Position numbers and translations under genes: made by a program. DNA of 64,000 nucleotides from Dromiciops gliroides (lineage: Eukaryota; Chordata; Mammalia; Microbiotheria; Microbiotheriidae), in NCBI RefSeq assembly GCF_019393635.1, contig NC_057862.1, forward strand, positions 700,851,825-700,915,824. The letters are read 5' to 3'. Under the pieces are notes generated by a model that searched no databases, was not told the DNA's origin, and worked only from the letters and a program-made list of their open reading frames with translations. Positions 1 through 10,700 of this stretch are shown one piece after another. Positions within the stretch are counted from its first letter, which is position 1; each line of letters begins with the position of its first letter.

Positions 1-205
1 ATACCTTGTGCCCAAGAAAGAAACCACTCATTCCAGCCATTGTGTGTGGTCGGCTCCCTGCCTCTGCAGCCCCTGCACAGGGCTGAGACATATCGTGCCT
101 ATGTGCTGAGGAGGGCCTGGGTAGCAGACGTCCCTGTGGGCACCGCCCCCCCCCACTCCCCCAGCCCAGGTTCTGGGGCTTAGCACGTTTCCTCTTCTCT
201 CATAG

Positions 206-3200
206 CGCTACCCCAAGAATAGTGTCCAAGGCCAGCAGCGGGGACGCTGAGGACCCAAACACTCTGCACTCCGTCCCCTTGGACCCCTCGGAGCCCATCA
301 CCAGCGTCCGGATCTGGCTCGCCGACGGGAAAAGGCTCGTGCAGAGGTTCAATGTGTCTCACAGGTGGGTTTGTTGGGGGGGACGGGGAGAAACAGGAGC
401 GCACAGCCCTTTACACAGGCCTCACCTGCCCGGAGTGGCCTAAGAAGGGCTTGGCTTCTCACCAGAGTTTGCAGCACGGAGTCCTTTCTGTGTGTGGCCC
501 CAGGATTCCTCATTCCAAGGAGGAAGCAGCTCTGGGTGCCCCCCACCTCCCGCCGTGCTCAGCACCCACAGCCCCGCCCCTGCATCAGCTCAGCAGGGAG
601 GGGCCCTTTCCCGGGTCACCAGCCTCCCTCCTCCTCCTCAGCATTTTAGTGCTAAGCCATCTCGGCTCCATCTTCCCCCTGGCCTTCCTCCTTTTAAAGA
701 GACCCTATAGGGGCAGCGAGGTGGTGCAGTGGATAGAGCACTGGCCCTGGGGTCAGGAGGACCTGAGTTCAAATCAGGCCTCGGACACTTGACACCTACT
801 AGCTGTGTGACCCTGGGCAAGTCACTTAACCCCTCATTGCCCCGCAGAATGAATGAATGAATGGATAAATAGATAAGTGAATGAATGAATAGATAAATAA
901 GCAGATAAATAAATAAAGAGACCCTTTAAACATAATGGACAAATCAGTAAAATTAAGATCATATGATTATCTCATTTGATACAAAGCTTTTAATAAATGC
1001 CATCCAGCCTTCTATAACAGCAAAAAGACTTTTCCTCGATGTGATAGACAGGCCACATATATCTAACACCAGGCCAGCTAAGAATCGAGCACTGGGTGGG
1101 CAGCTCTCAGCATCCTTCTCTAGGAAGAAGGTATTTCCCTAGGTGGGTGTTTAAAACCACAAGCCAGCATTAGCGGTAATAGAGAAACAATAGAGTCCTT
1201 TCCAGTAAGATCAGGGGTAAAGGTCTATCACCTCCACACCTTTTTTTCCTTGCGAGACATGCTAGCTACAGCAATAAGACATGAGGAAGAAATTAAGGGG
1301 ATTAATACACAGAGACCAAAGGGAAGGAACTTGCTACTTATGCAGATAGGATCAGCTAGAAAAATTGACTGAAAGCATTTCAGCAAAGAAGCAGGAGAAA
1401 GTCTGAACCCAGTAAGGCAAGAAAGAAGGAGAAATTCCATTCAGAAAGCTAACCAGTGTGTGAGATATCCGGGAGCCCACCTCCCTAGACATGTGAAGCA
1501 GTGTATAATACGAGTTTATAATACAGTGCTATGTAAGGGACAGAGATGGGCCTCCATAATTAGAGACAGTGTTGGCTCATGGTCGGGCTGTTCCAACATA
1601 AATGTGACATGGCCTCGATTGATGTACTTTTTCAGTGCCACACCAATTAAGCAACTAAAATAGAAAGCACTGTAACCGTGTCCCCAGAGAAATTACCTGG
1701 TCAAGAACCTCCAGGAAAATGTTGAACAAAGCAGGAAGAAAAGGGGCCTAGCAGGACATGATCTCAAACAAAGTAGTGATTATTGCTTAAAAAGCGGACA
1801 AATGGGATGCACGTCATGTCCTCCCCAGCGCCACCGACCCCACAGGGAAGAGCTGTCGGCAGAAATTGGGGTTAGGACAGGATCTCACACCACAGCCCTG
1901 AGTCAGTGCCTGAGGTGGCTGCCTGAGCCAGACTCCATCCCACCATCCCCAACGTGGAGGAGCAGAGAAAGAGGGCACACACTTTGCCGCTGTGGACAAG
2001 AGTCCTTCGCCAAAGCAGGGTTAGAAAGGGTCACTCAAGAGAAACGGAACAAGCTTCCACACAAACAGAACCAAAGCATTTATGTCTTTGCAAGACCTTT
2101 AGAGGAGAGGTCTGATGTCCAAGGTCCGTAAGGAACCTCACAAGCCCACGTGGAAGTGGTCCCAGGCGATGAACAAGCCCCTTTCAGGAGGAAAGCCAAG
2201 CTGCCGGCAGCCATGGGACAAAGTGAGAGAGTGCTTTTATTGAGCACTTCAGGGTCTGCACAGGCTTCACAGCTTCTCACTGGACCCTCACAGCAGGCCT
2301 GAGAAGTGGGTGCTGTAATGATCCCCAGTTTACAGATGAGAAAACTGAGGTAGACATAACTTAGGTGACTCGCCCAGAGGCACCCTAGCTAGTCAGCATC
2401 TGAGGCTGAGTCCACTGCACCACCCGACATCCCCCCATACCCATCAGGTTGGTGAGGAGGTGGGAAGACAAGAAAGAACACCACATGGGGGGTATACAAA
2501 TGGCCTCCTGGTGGCTGGGGCCTGCAGAGGGGTCTCCACAGGAGCTGGGAAAGGCCAGACTGCCCAGCTCTCAGCAGGCAGCTTTAGCCTTCACCAAGAC
2601 ACGGGCTTGCCTTGTCGGGCCATGCCTGGTGGTCATTAGGAAAGTTTGGCCTGGTTTGGGTTTCGTTTTCGTCGGGCCGAGGGGTAGTGAGAGACACTGT
2701 GAGTGAAAGAAACAAAGGAAAGGAACCACTGAAGAAGCCAGCCAGGAGGCTTTTTGTTAGTGCACAGAAGGGGGGGCTCAGAGAAACTGAGGCAAGCAGC
2801 TCTGGAGAGGAGGTGCTGGCTTACATCGAGGCCTTTAGGAAAAGCTGCCATGGGGGTGTGCGGCTCAGGAGCGGCCTCCAGTGACATTGGGGAGTATTGG
2901 TCAATCCCCAAACGTTTTCTGACCCAGAGTCGGGGGCAGTTTGAATTCCACGTGGGCTGAGCATCTGCCCGGTGCCAGGCAGCACACTGGGCATTGTGGA
3001 TGCAAAGACTGAAGTCTCCCCTGCCCTCAGGGCCTTACGCTCGGCTCCGGCTCCAGAAGGGAGATGACACGGACGAGCGAGCGCATTTGAGGTTATTCGG
3101 GGAGGGGGCATCAGCACAGCTTTTAGGGAGCAGGTCGTGCCCGGCCTGCACCTTGGAGGAAGGGCAGGATTCGGAGAGGGAGGGCCGAGGAAGGGGGGGA

Positions 3201-3575
3201 TTCCTGTGTCCTAGGGGGCCAGAGAAGGAGCCGAGTGGGGGAAGAGGCAGCCGGGTTTGAGGAGTGCAGAGAAGCCCCTGGGCCTGGGCTGGCGAGGAGA
3301 GGAAAGGACCTGACACGGCCCGCTGCGGGCAGTGGAGGGGTCTCCCCAAGCGCTGGTTAATTCTGCGTCCTCACTCACCCAGGGTGCGCCACGTCCGAGA
3401 CTTCATCCGGAAACACGAAGGCCCCCAGAGGAGTCGGCCCTTCACTCTGGTCACTGCTCTTCCTGTGCTCAAGCTACTGGATGACACCCTCACCCTAGAG
3501 GAGGCAGACCTGCACGACTCGGTGGTGATCCAGAGGTGGCAGACCGCCCAGGCGGCTCTCCCAGGCCTGTCCTAG
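206..3575 (+). CDS. UBXN2A: UBXN2A, last two coding exons (partial; 5' part lies left of the window)
   Basis: Two exons, 206-364 and 3383-3575, encode the C-terminal UBX domain of a p47-family protein. UBXN2A is an adaptor of the AAA ATPase p97/VCP and takes part in ubiquitin-dependent degradation. The first exon follows the acceptor 'ctcatag' and reads from a split codon through DPSEPITSVRIWLADGK and VQRFNVSHR; its donor is 'cacag/gtgggt' (phase 2). The second exon completes the Arg codon and continues VRHVRDFIRKHEG, FTLVTALP, LTLEEADLHDSVVIQR, with a TAG stop at 3573-3575. The R-x-x-F/N-x-S-H-R pattern and the LTLEEADL segment match UBXN2A better than p47 or UBXN2B as I recall them. The SEP domain must lie upstream. 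MFSD2B follows on the same strand, as in human. Confidence 0.9.
710..914 (+). repeat. MAR1/WSINE1-type SINE with (AATG/AATA)n tail
   Basis: The copy opens with 'ggggcagcgaggtggtgcag', carries the CORE segment 'tagctgtgtgaccctgggca', and ends in '...cattgccccgcag'. Its tail has expanded into AATG/AATA repeats. The flanks 'aaagagacccta' and 'aaagagaccctt' look like the target-site duplication. Confidence 0.88.
930..1800 (+). repeat. Old, decayed L1 ORF2 fragment
   Basis: A reading of 1460-1663 gives YPGAHLPRHVKQ, SWSGCSNINVTWPRLMYFFS. These correspond to L1 ORF2 segments that are better preserved at about 37.3-37.5 kb in this window (YLGVYLPRQTQ, CSWAGCANIIKITILPKLIY). The stretch around 955-1000 also resembles the L1 segment before 36.7 kb. 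It is heavily diverged, so its ends are approximate. Confidence 0.6.
2235..2425 (+). repeat. MIR3/L2-tail type element
   Basis: Diagnostic strings are 'tttacagatgagaaaactga' and a decayed 'gactcgcccagaggcaccct'. This is the older MIR-like family, shared with other mammals. Confidence 0.7.
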
Positions 3576-5155
3576 CCCTGACCCTGGACATCCGACCCCG
3601 AGTGGCCCCTCGAGGAAGGCTTTGGGGGTGCTGGGGGCCGGATGGGGAGGCATAACCCTAAATCCAGACCACAAGCATTGCCCAGTGGTTGGGCCCTTCT
3701 GCACTGACCTCTGGGGCAGATGCTACTGCTTTCTTCAGAGGAGACCCAGGCAGCATGAGCCAGCTGCCTTCTGGGCTTCTTTTCCTCCCCAGGACTGCAG
3801 GTGGGAGCCAGGTGGTGGGAGCAGTGGGGGGTCACCCTGTGTATCTTAGATCTGATTTGTTCCACAAAGAACATTTTTAGAAAGTGTAGCTGCTCCCTCC
3901 TCTCCTCCCCTGGAGACTCACTGCCAAACAGTGGGATTGAGCAAAACTCCCTGGGGTGTCTGGCTGGTGTCCCTCCGCCCTCTGGGACCTCATCTGAGGG
4001 CTCTTCAGGGTCCCTCTGTCTGCCTGAGGCAGCTGCTGAGCTCCCTGAGAGCGCTGGCAGGGCTCCTGGGGGGATGGGATTAAATCAGAGGAAGAAATAG
4101 GAATTGAGCACAGATAAACAGGCCCTTTGTGGGACTCTGGCTCCAGAGGCCAAGCCTGAGCATCCCACGTGCAGCCACATCACGGGCTTCAATCTGTACG
4201 GCTGGGGTCAAGACTCATATTTGGACCCCAGGGAAATGCTGCCAGTAAACCCCACATCGTTCTGCCCTGTTGCACGTGTAGCACGGCCAGCTGCCCTTCA
4301 TCAGATTTTCTGGGAGCCGTGGCGCCTGGGCCCGCCACCTCCCAGAAACCACCAGGAAAGCACACATGGCTGCCAGCCACTATTTGGAAGACAAAGCAAC
4401 TGGAAATGGAGGTGACTCCCACCAAACACAGCTATCCCAGATCCTGAAGAAGAGGCTTGGGGTGACCTGCAGCTTCATCGGAGGGCTGGCATTTCTACCC
4501 GTTACAGGACCCTGACAATTGCTCCCACCCCGCCCATCATCTTTAGTCCCACCTTGGCTTGGCAGAACACCTTAGGAAGGAGGAAGAGGCCCCCACCTGC
4601 TGCACTCCCTGGGGCAGAAATCTACCTTTTTGCAACTGTGAAGACTGCTCCTAATGGGGGTCATTTCAGAATCTGTCCTGAGAGTTACAAATGGTGAACA
4701 GAAGACATTTTCTTAAGGATAATTGAGGCATTATCCTGACCTTCGACGGAACTTCCACCTCACCTGGAGCAGGACTCGGTGGCAGTGGCTGGGCATTTCG
4801 TGCGGCGTGACAATGGCCCAGTAGAGCCCCTGCACCAGCGGTTCAGCGAGCGCATCCTTCAAGCCAGACTGAGCTGACTGCTCACCTCCTGCCGAGCCAG
4901 CAGGCCCCTGTCATGTATCAGCGCTGCCCCAAGTCTGATGCCAAGCAGAGGAGCTGGCTTCAGTGCCTTAAAGCATATAGGACGACAGTTCACTGCAAAG
5001 CGGTGGGGATTGTTCCCTTAAGTGTGAAATGGAGTTGGAAAGAAATTCATTTGAAATGATTTTTGTGTGTTTCTGAGAACCCAGATTTCCCTTCCCTTTG
5101 GCAGTTTGTTCAATATAGCAGCTCAGTGTTTTAAATAAACTTAGAAAAATGCAGA
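3576..5155 (+). other. Probable UBXN2A 3' untranslated region
   Basis: This stretch has no conserved open frame and no recognisable transposon. It runs from the UBXN2A stop to a strong poly(A) site at 5134, so a long 3' UTR is the simplest reading. Confidence 0.65.
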
Positions 5156-5190
5156 ATGCCTCTGCGTGTGTATGTGTGTGTGTGGGGGGA
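5134..5190 (+). terminator. UBXN2A poly(A) signal with GT-rich downstream element
   Basis: AATAAA lies at 5134-5139. About 25 nt further on comes 'gcgtgtgtatgtgtgtgtgt', the classic arrangement of a strong mammalian cleavage/polyadenylation site. Confidence 0.75.
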
Positions 5191-5539
5191 GAGGGGGGAC
5201 AGTTAAAACTTTACCTAGTTGAACACTGGAACAGAAAGAAAGGACCTGGATCCCACGCTTAGCTGGCTCTGGAGGGGTGGGGAGGGTAATGGTGAAATCC
5301 CTGGGGAAACCAACTTTGAGGTTATGATAGACAAGGAGAAAATTCAGGCACAGTCTGATGGGCAACCTGTACATTTCAAAGAGCTCAGAGACAGGGTGGG
5401 TAGGATGCCTCGGACCTTCAGGGAACTGAGCCCAGAAGAGAGAAAAAATGCCAAGACCCAAAGGGGAAGAATCATCCCAATGAGGGAAGAGGGTGACATG
5501 TCTGTAGAGATGTGGACGTACAGGGAACTCACCTTAGAT

Positions 5540-6262
5540 TTTTTTTTTTACATTTTTAAAAATTTTGTTTTTAATTTTTTTCCAATTACATGTAAAGATA
5601 TTTGAGTTTCAAATTTTTATCCCACCCTCCCTTCCCTCCTTCCACCCAAAGCCAGCAAACAATGTATATAGGTTCTACATTTCAGTTGTGTTAAACGTTT
5701 CTACATTAGTCATGCTGTAAGAGAAGGATCAGAACAAAAATGGGGAAAAACTGCCAGAAAGGATAAATAACAGTAACAGAAAAGCAAAAACAAAAGTGAA
5801 ACTAGTCTGCTTCAATCTGCATCCAGATTCCACAGTCCTTTTTCTGGATGTGGAGGGTATTTTCCACCATCAGTCTTTTGGAATTGTCTTGGATCATTGC
5901 ACTGCTGAGAAGAGCTAACTAAGTATATCACAGCTGGTCATCACAAATGTTGCTGTTACTGTGTACAATGTTCTCCTGGTTCTGCTTGCTTCATTCAGCA
6001 TCAGTTCATGTAAGTCCTTCCAGGTTTCTCTGAACTCCTCCTGCTCATCGTTTCTAACAGCACAATAGTATTTCGTGACATTCACATACCACAGCTTGTT
6101 CAGCCATTCCCCAGTTGATGGGCAACCCCTCAATTTCCAGTTCTTTGCCTCCACAAAGAGAGCAGCTATGAATATTTTTGTCCATGTGGGGCCTTTTCCC
6201 TTTTGTATGATCACTTGGGGATACAGACCTAGTAGTGGTATTGCTGGGTCGAAGCAACCACC
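5540..6262 (-). repeat. L1 3' end
   Basis: The minus strand encodes KIFIAALFVEAKNWKLRG, WLNKLWYVNVTKYYCAV and FRETWKDLHELMLNEASR, which is the C-terminal end of L1 ORF2. The 3' UTR and A-rich tail (T-run at 5540-5550) follow. It is 5'-truncated, as is usual for L1. Confidence 0.85.
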
Positions 6263-6689
6263 TTAGATTTTAAAAAGAAATGGACAGAGGAGGGAAGTGG
6301 GGTCAGGAAATGACCTTCAGCGGGGCAGGTCTTGTCAAAAGAACATCGGAGCTGCAATAGCTCCAAATGAACTGCGACAGGATGGAGGGTGAGAGGGACC
6401 AAAGGAAGCTGAGGACTGAAAATTAAAACAAAAACATTCTCAATGCTGGGGGAAGAGAGAGAAGGGCTAGGGCTGTTCTTGGCGGACAGAACGATGACAG
6501 CAAAGCCCGCAGGATGCTCCATTTTGTGGGGTTCCTGTTTTCTCTGGGAAGGAGCCTGCAAGTGGCAGAAAAGTGGCCACGTAGGGGAGCAGTGCAGGCC
6601 GCTGTCTGCCCCGTCGCCATCCTCCTGCCTGCCTCGGGTTGGGGAGGATTCCTGAAGATGCTGGGTTTCACTGGAGACCCAAGGGCAGG

Positions 6690-6895
6690 AGGAAGAGAAG
6701 AGGCGCGCACGGGGCACTTCCGGTGTGCCTGGCACTGAGCGCAATGCTTTTACGAAGGTGATTTCAAATGACCCTCCCAACAACCCTGCGCCCGAGGCGC
6801 TCTTCCGATCCCATTTTACAGTTGAGGCAACTAAGGCAAACCGATCGAGTGACTAGCCCAGGGAAACCCTGGGTTTTGGAAGCTGGATTTGACCT
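6690..6895 (+). repeat. MIR3/L2-tail type element
   Basis: 'ggcactgagcgcaatgcttt', 'cccattttacagttgaggca' and a decayed 'gactagcccaggga' identify an old MIR3-like copy. Confidence 0.65.
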
Positions 6896-7504
6896 GTTAA
6901 AAAAAAAAGTTATTGTTATTGTTATTCTTCTTTTAAGATGCCGGGAAATCTAGGAGGTGGAAATGAGGAGGGGCCGCTTCCCAGGCAGGGGGGACAGTCA
7001 GGGGAAATGCCGCAACTCGGGAAATGGCAGCGAGTCTCAGAGAAGGTTCGAAGGAGTAAGGAAAATGACTTCCTAGACCAAAGTGCCCCCCTCCCGTCTC
7101 CCCCTGCCCATCCCCCCTCTCCCCCGCCCATCCCCCTCCTCCCTTCCCCCTCCCGGTGCGCAGTCTAGCCCGGGAGAATGCTATCTCCCTGTGGGCCAGA
7201 CTGCTTTGGAGTTGGGTAGGTACTCTCGGGGCCTGGCACGGTCTAGGCGCTTAATATGGCTTGAAAAAGTCATTCACTTTCTGTTGAAAATCTGTTCGAT
7301 TCGATTTTCCAGACTCAAACATGGGTTCTTCTCAGCCCGGCCTGATCAGGGGCATTCACTCCATCCCTGACCAGAGCTTGCCCTTCCCGGGTCTTAAGCT
7401 GAGGACCAGAGGCTGTGAGCGAAGCGGCTGGCATCCGACTGCCGCCGATCTGGGGCACGGCTGAAGCACCCATCCCGGGGCTGGACCAGGTTCTGGCTCT
7501 CCCT

Positions 7505-7612
7505 TCCCAAAACTTAAGGCCCAGAAAGGGCAAGGTATGCCCAAGGTCACACAGCAAGCAAAGGGTGAGCCAAGACCGCCCTCCTGGGATCTGAGAGCTC
7601 CCCAGCCCCAGC
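7505..7612 (+). repeat. MIR fragment
   Basis: 'cccaaggtcacacagcaagc' is the conserved MIR core. It lies just upstream of the MFSD2B promoter. Confidence 0.6.
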
Positions 7613-7619
7613 CCTAGCC

Positions 7620-7782
7620 CCACCCCGGACAGCCTCTTCCTCTTTAGAACACACCGGGGAGTCCTCCAGCCCCCTCCTGCCCCGCCCTCTCCAGCCCTAC
7701 CCCGAAGCTCAGATCCAGAAGAGGAGCTGGTGTTCCAGGTGGCAGCGACGGTAGAGGATACCGAGGCAGCGGCGGCGGCTGG
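7620..7782 (+). promoter_or_regulatory. MFSD2B proximal promoter / 5' UTR
   Basis: This GC-rich, TATA-less stretch contains 'ccccgccctctcc' and runs directly into the ATG at 7783. The start of transcription cannot be placed from sequence alone. Confidence 0.5.
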
Positions 7783-10700
7783 ATGGCAACTTCCACGCCG
7801 GGCCCCAGCCCCCAGCCCCTAGAGAAGGAGGAGGAGCCCCCTCAGGTGAAGGCAGGGAGGACTGGGAGCGGAGTCCAGGATCGGGGAGGGAGATTAGTGT
7901 TTGGTCCAGCTCCCTTCTGGGCAGTCTCCAGCTAGTGGGGGGACTCACCGCAGCCGGAGGCTGCTCTCCTGGCCCGCTCAGGGGCAGCGCTCCTAAGCGG
8001 GGAAATTCTTCCAAACATTCGGCTGAAATCAGCCCTCGGGGCCCGGGCTACCGCTACCGGTGAGGTCCTCCTCCTCCCCGGGCGGGCAGCGCTGTCCAGT
8101 GCTGGCTTCACCTGGTCACCCATCCGTCAGCCCCTCGGCCTTGGCTCCAGGTTCCTCCAGCACCCGCTGCCCGGGGGGTGGGGGTGGGGGAGCTGTCCCT
8201 GCCAACATGTCTGGCCGGCCCACTCTCCATGACTTGGCTATCCACGACTCTGAGGAAGTGTGAGGGTGAGCAGCGCGATAAGCTTCTATCTGGGGGCCCA
8301 GGGAGGGAGCTCAGGCTGCCGGGTGGGGCCACTAGCTGCTCCCCCCCACCCCCACCCCAGTCCCTTCTTCCTTTCCTCAGGGCTGGGCCTCCCAAGACTG
8401 TTGACAGGGGCTAGGACAGCTCCTAGACCTTCTTGGAATCCCAAGTTCACTGGAAAGGAAGCGTCTTAGGCCAGGCTCACTCCCGACACACATGCTGACT
8501 TGGCATCCAGCCTCTGCTTGAGCAGTTACCTTGCCTGGCATCTTACTACACTCACATACATCCTCGCACACTCTCGCACACACATGCGCAGACACCTACA
8601 CACCGGGAGCACTAGCAAGGTTAGGCTGAGGGAGGAATGCCCCAGCTAGGCAGGTTGGCCTCCTGTCTGTCCTTGAGGTTCCAGTGAGACACCAGGTGCT
8701 GGGGACAGTCCTAGGACCCGAGGGTTCTAGAGCCCAGGATATCCATAACTCAGTGGGGGCGGTGCCGGCTCAGTGTGCTGTGAACCAAGTGAGACCTTCC
8801 ATTCAATTCAATCCATCCCGTTTATTTAGCTTTTAGTAAATTCCTCCTGTGTTGCAGGCACAGGGCTAGGCACGAGGGCTCCAAAGGCAAGACGGAAGCC
8901 GCTCCCTGCTCCCAGGAAACTGGCATTCCTCTGCGGGAAATCTCCAGACAAGAAAACACAAACCATCCAAAGGTCCATACCAAGTGGACTTGGCCCATTA
9001 ACCCTTCCTGCCCCCAAGTCCTTGGTCAGGCCACTGCAGAGTAAACGTAGGAGAGTCAGGAGAAAGCACCCCCAGGCCCAGGCAGCAACCTCCCTCTCTG
9101 CCCATTGCTTCTGGCATTGTCTCCAGAAGGCCCCTTTGAAGGTACAGCTCACATGAGAGAAGGGACAGTATAGAGGTCTGTCCCTGGTGGCATCTGCACT
9201 GTGAGGGAAATCTTAGGCCAGCACCCAGGGGCCACTCTCACAGACTCCCTGCTGTCTTCGCCCCAAGACCCCTCCTGAACCCCAGGTCCCCAGCTCACCT
9301 ACCATCCTGCCAGGGCCCGTGAGGGATGCTCTGGAGATGGCAAACCTTGCACCACTCTGCCCCTGTCTCCCCCAGGTCCACAGCTTCCTAGTGGTCATCC
9401 TCACATACCCCCATTCTCCCCATCCCCAGTCAGTCACTTAGTCTTGTCAATTCTTCCACTTACCTCCCATCCTATGTCTCTCTTCGCTCAGAAATCTCTG
9501 AGATGGTGGGGACCTCAGGCACTTCCGGCTCACCCCCACTCTGCCCCAGAACTGTCTACACAATCCCCCCGGGAGCTCTCTTTTCTCTGCTTGAAGCTCC
9601 AGGGAGGGGAGCCCTCCACCTTCCATGGCAGCCTCTCCTATTCTAGGACAGCCCACCGTTGAATGCCCCTTCCTGACATCCAGCCCACGTGGGCTTCCTG
9701 GCATCTTCCCCACGCCCCCTGCTCCCTGCTCTGCCCTACCCTCATGCAGACCAGGCCAATCTATTGTCAGGGGTCAGCCCTTCCGATGCGAACACAGGTA
9801 CTGTGTCCCCCCACAATGGGTCAGAACTACAGCAATAACCTAGGCCCCTCCCCCTAATGCCCAGGTCTGATTGTGGCACCCCTTGAAGTCCTTCCCCAGG
9901 AGGGGCCACTGTAATTGCTCTTGTCTTTGTACCCCGGAGCCTGTCCGGGCTTAACAAACAGTGGACACAAGCAAGGGACAGTGAGACAGTGGAAAGGTGG
10001 TCCCAGGACCTGGGACAAATCCCTTCTTTGCCCCCAAGCCTCAGTTTCCCCCTCCAGAGTTCCTCTAGCTCTGAAAGTGTGACCCTGTGATAAGGAGGAG
10101 GGGGGTCCAAGGCTGAGGGGCCTGGTGACATTTGTCTTTCCCCAGGGCAGTCCTGCTGAGCACCTCTCGGTGGTCTCTAAGCTCTGTTACAGCATCGGTG
10201 GGGCCCCCAATCAGGCAGCCTCCAGTGCTGCAGCCTTCTACCTGCAGCTCTTCCTGCTCGATGTAGCCAGGGTGAGGCCTTCCTCCCGTCCTCCCTTCAT
10301 CCTCTCCTCCCTGTCTGCCTTCCCCCCCCCCTCACCCTCCTCCCTCTACCTCAGAGTGGCCTCCAAAGGGCCAGGGACTGTGGCTGGGGTCTGCCGGGAT
10401 GGGCGTGGGCGTGGGCATGCGCACCCTTGTGCACGGCGGGCCAGGGGATGGTGGGGCTGGCCATGGACCTGGAGCTGTCCCCGTACTTACTCCTCTTCTT
10501 CTTTGGCCCCAGATCCCTGCAGCTCAAGCCTCGCTCATCCTGTTTGTGGGTAAGCTCTCCGGGGCTGCGGCTGACCCCGCGGCTGGATTTCTCATCAGCC
10601 GGAGCCCATGGACGCGCCTGGGCCGCCTCACGCCCTGGTGAGTCCCAGTGGTTCAGGCATCCTTGGGGTCATAGGCATGGGCAGCCTGGGTGTCTCCTGC

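Larger units (their letters stand above)
365..3382 (+). other. UBXN2A last intron, repeat-bearing
   Basis: This 3.0 kb intron holds a SINE with a tetranucleotide tail (710-914), a decayed L1 fragment (about 930-1800), a MIR3-type element (2235-2425) and an L2-type scrap (about 2955-3060). I see no conserved coding sequence in it. Confidence 0.75.

Noticed and set aside
5219-5605. 128-codon + strand frame
   Set aside because: It overlaps the end of an L1, lacks any known domain, and lies just past the UBXN2A poly(A) site with no splice sites of note.
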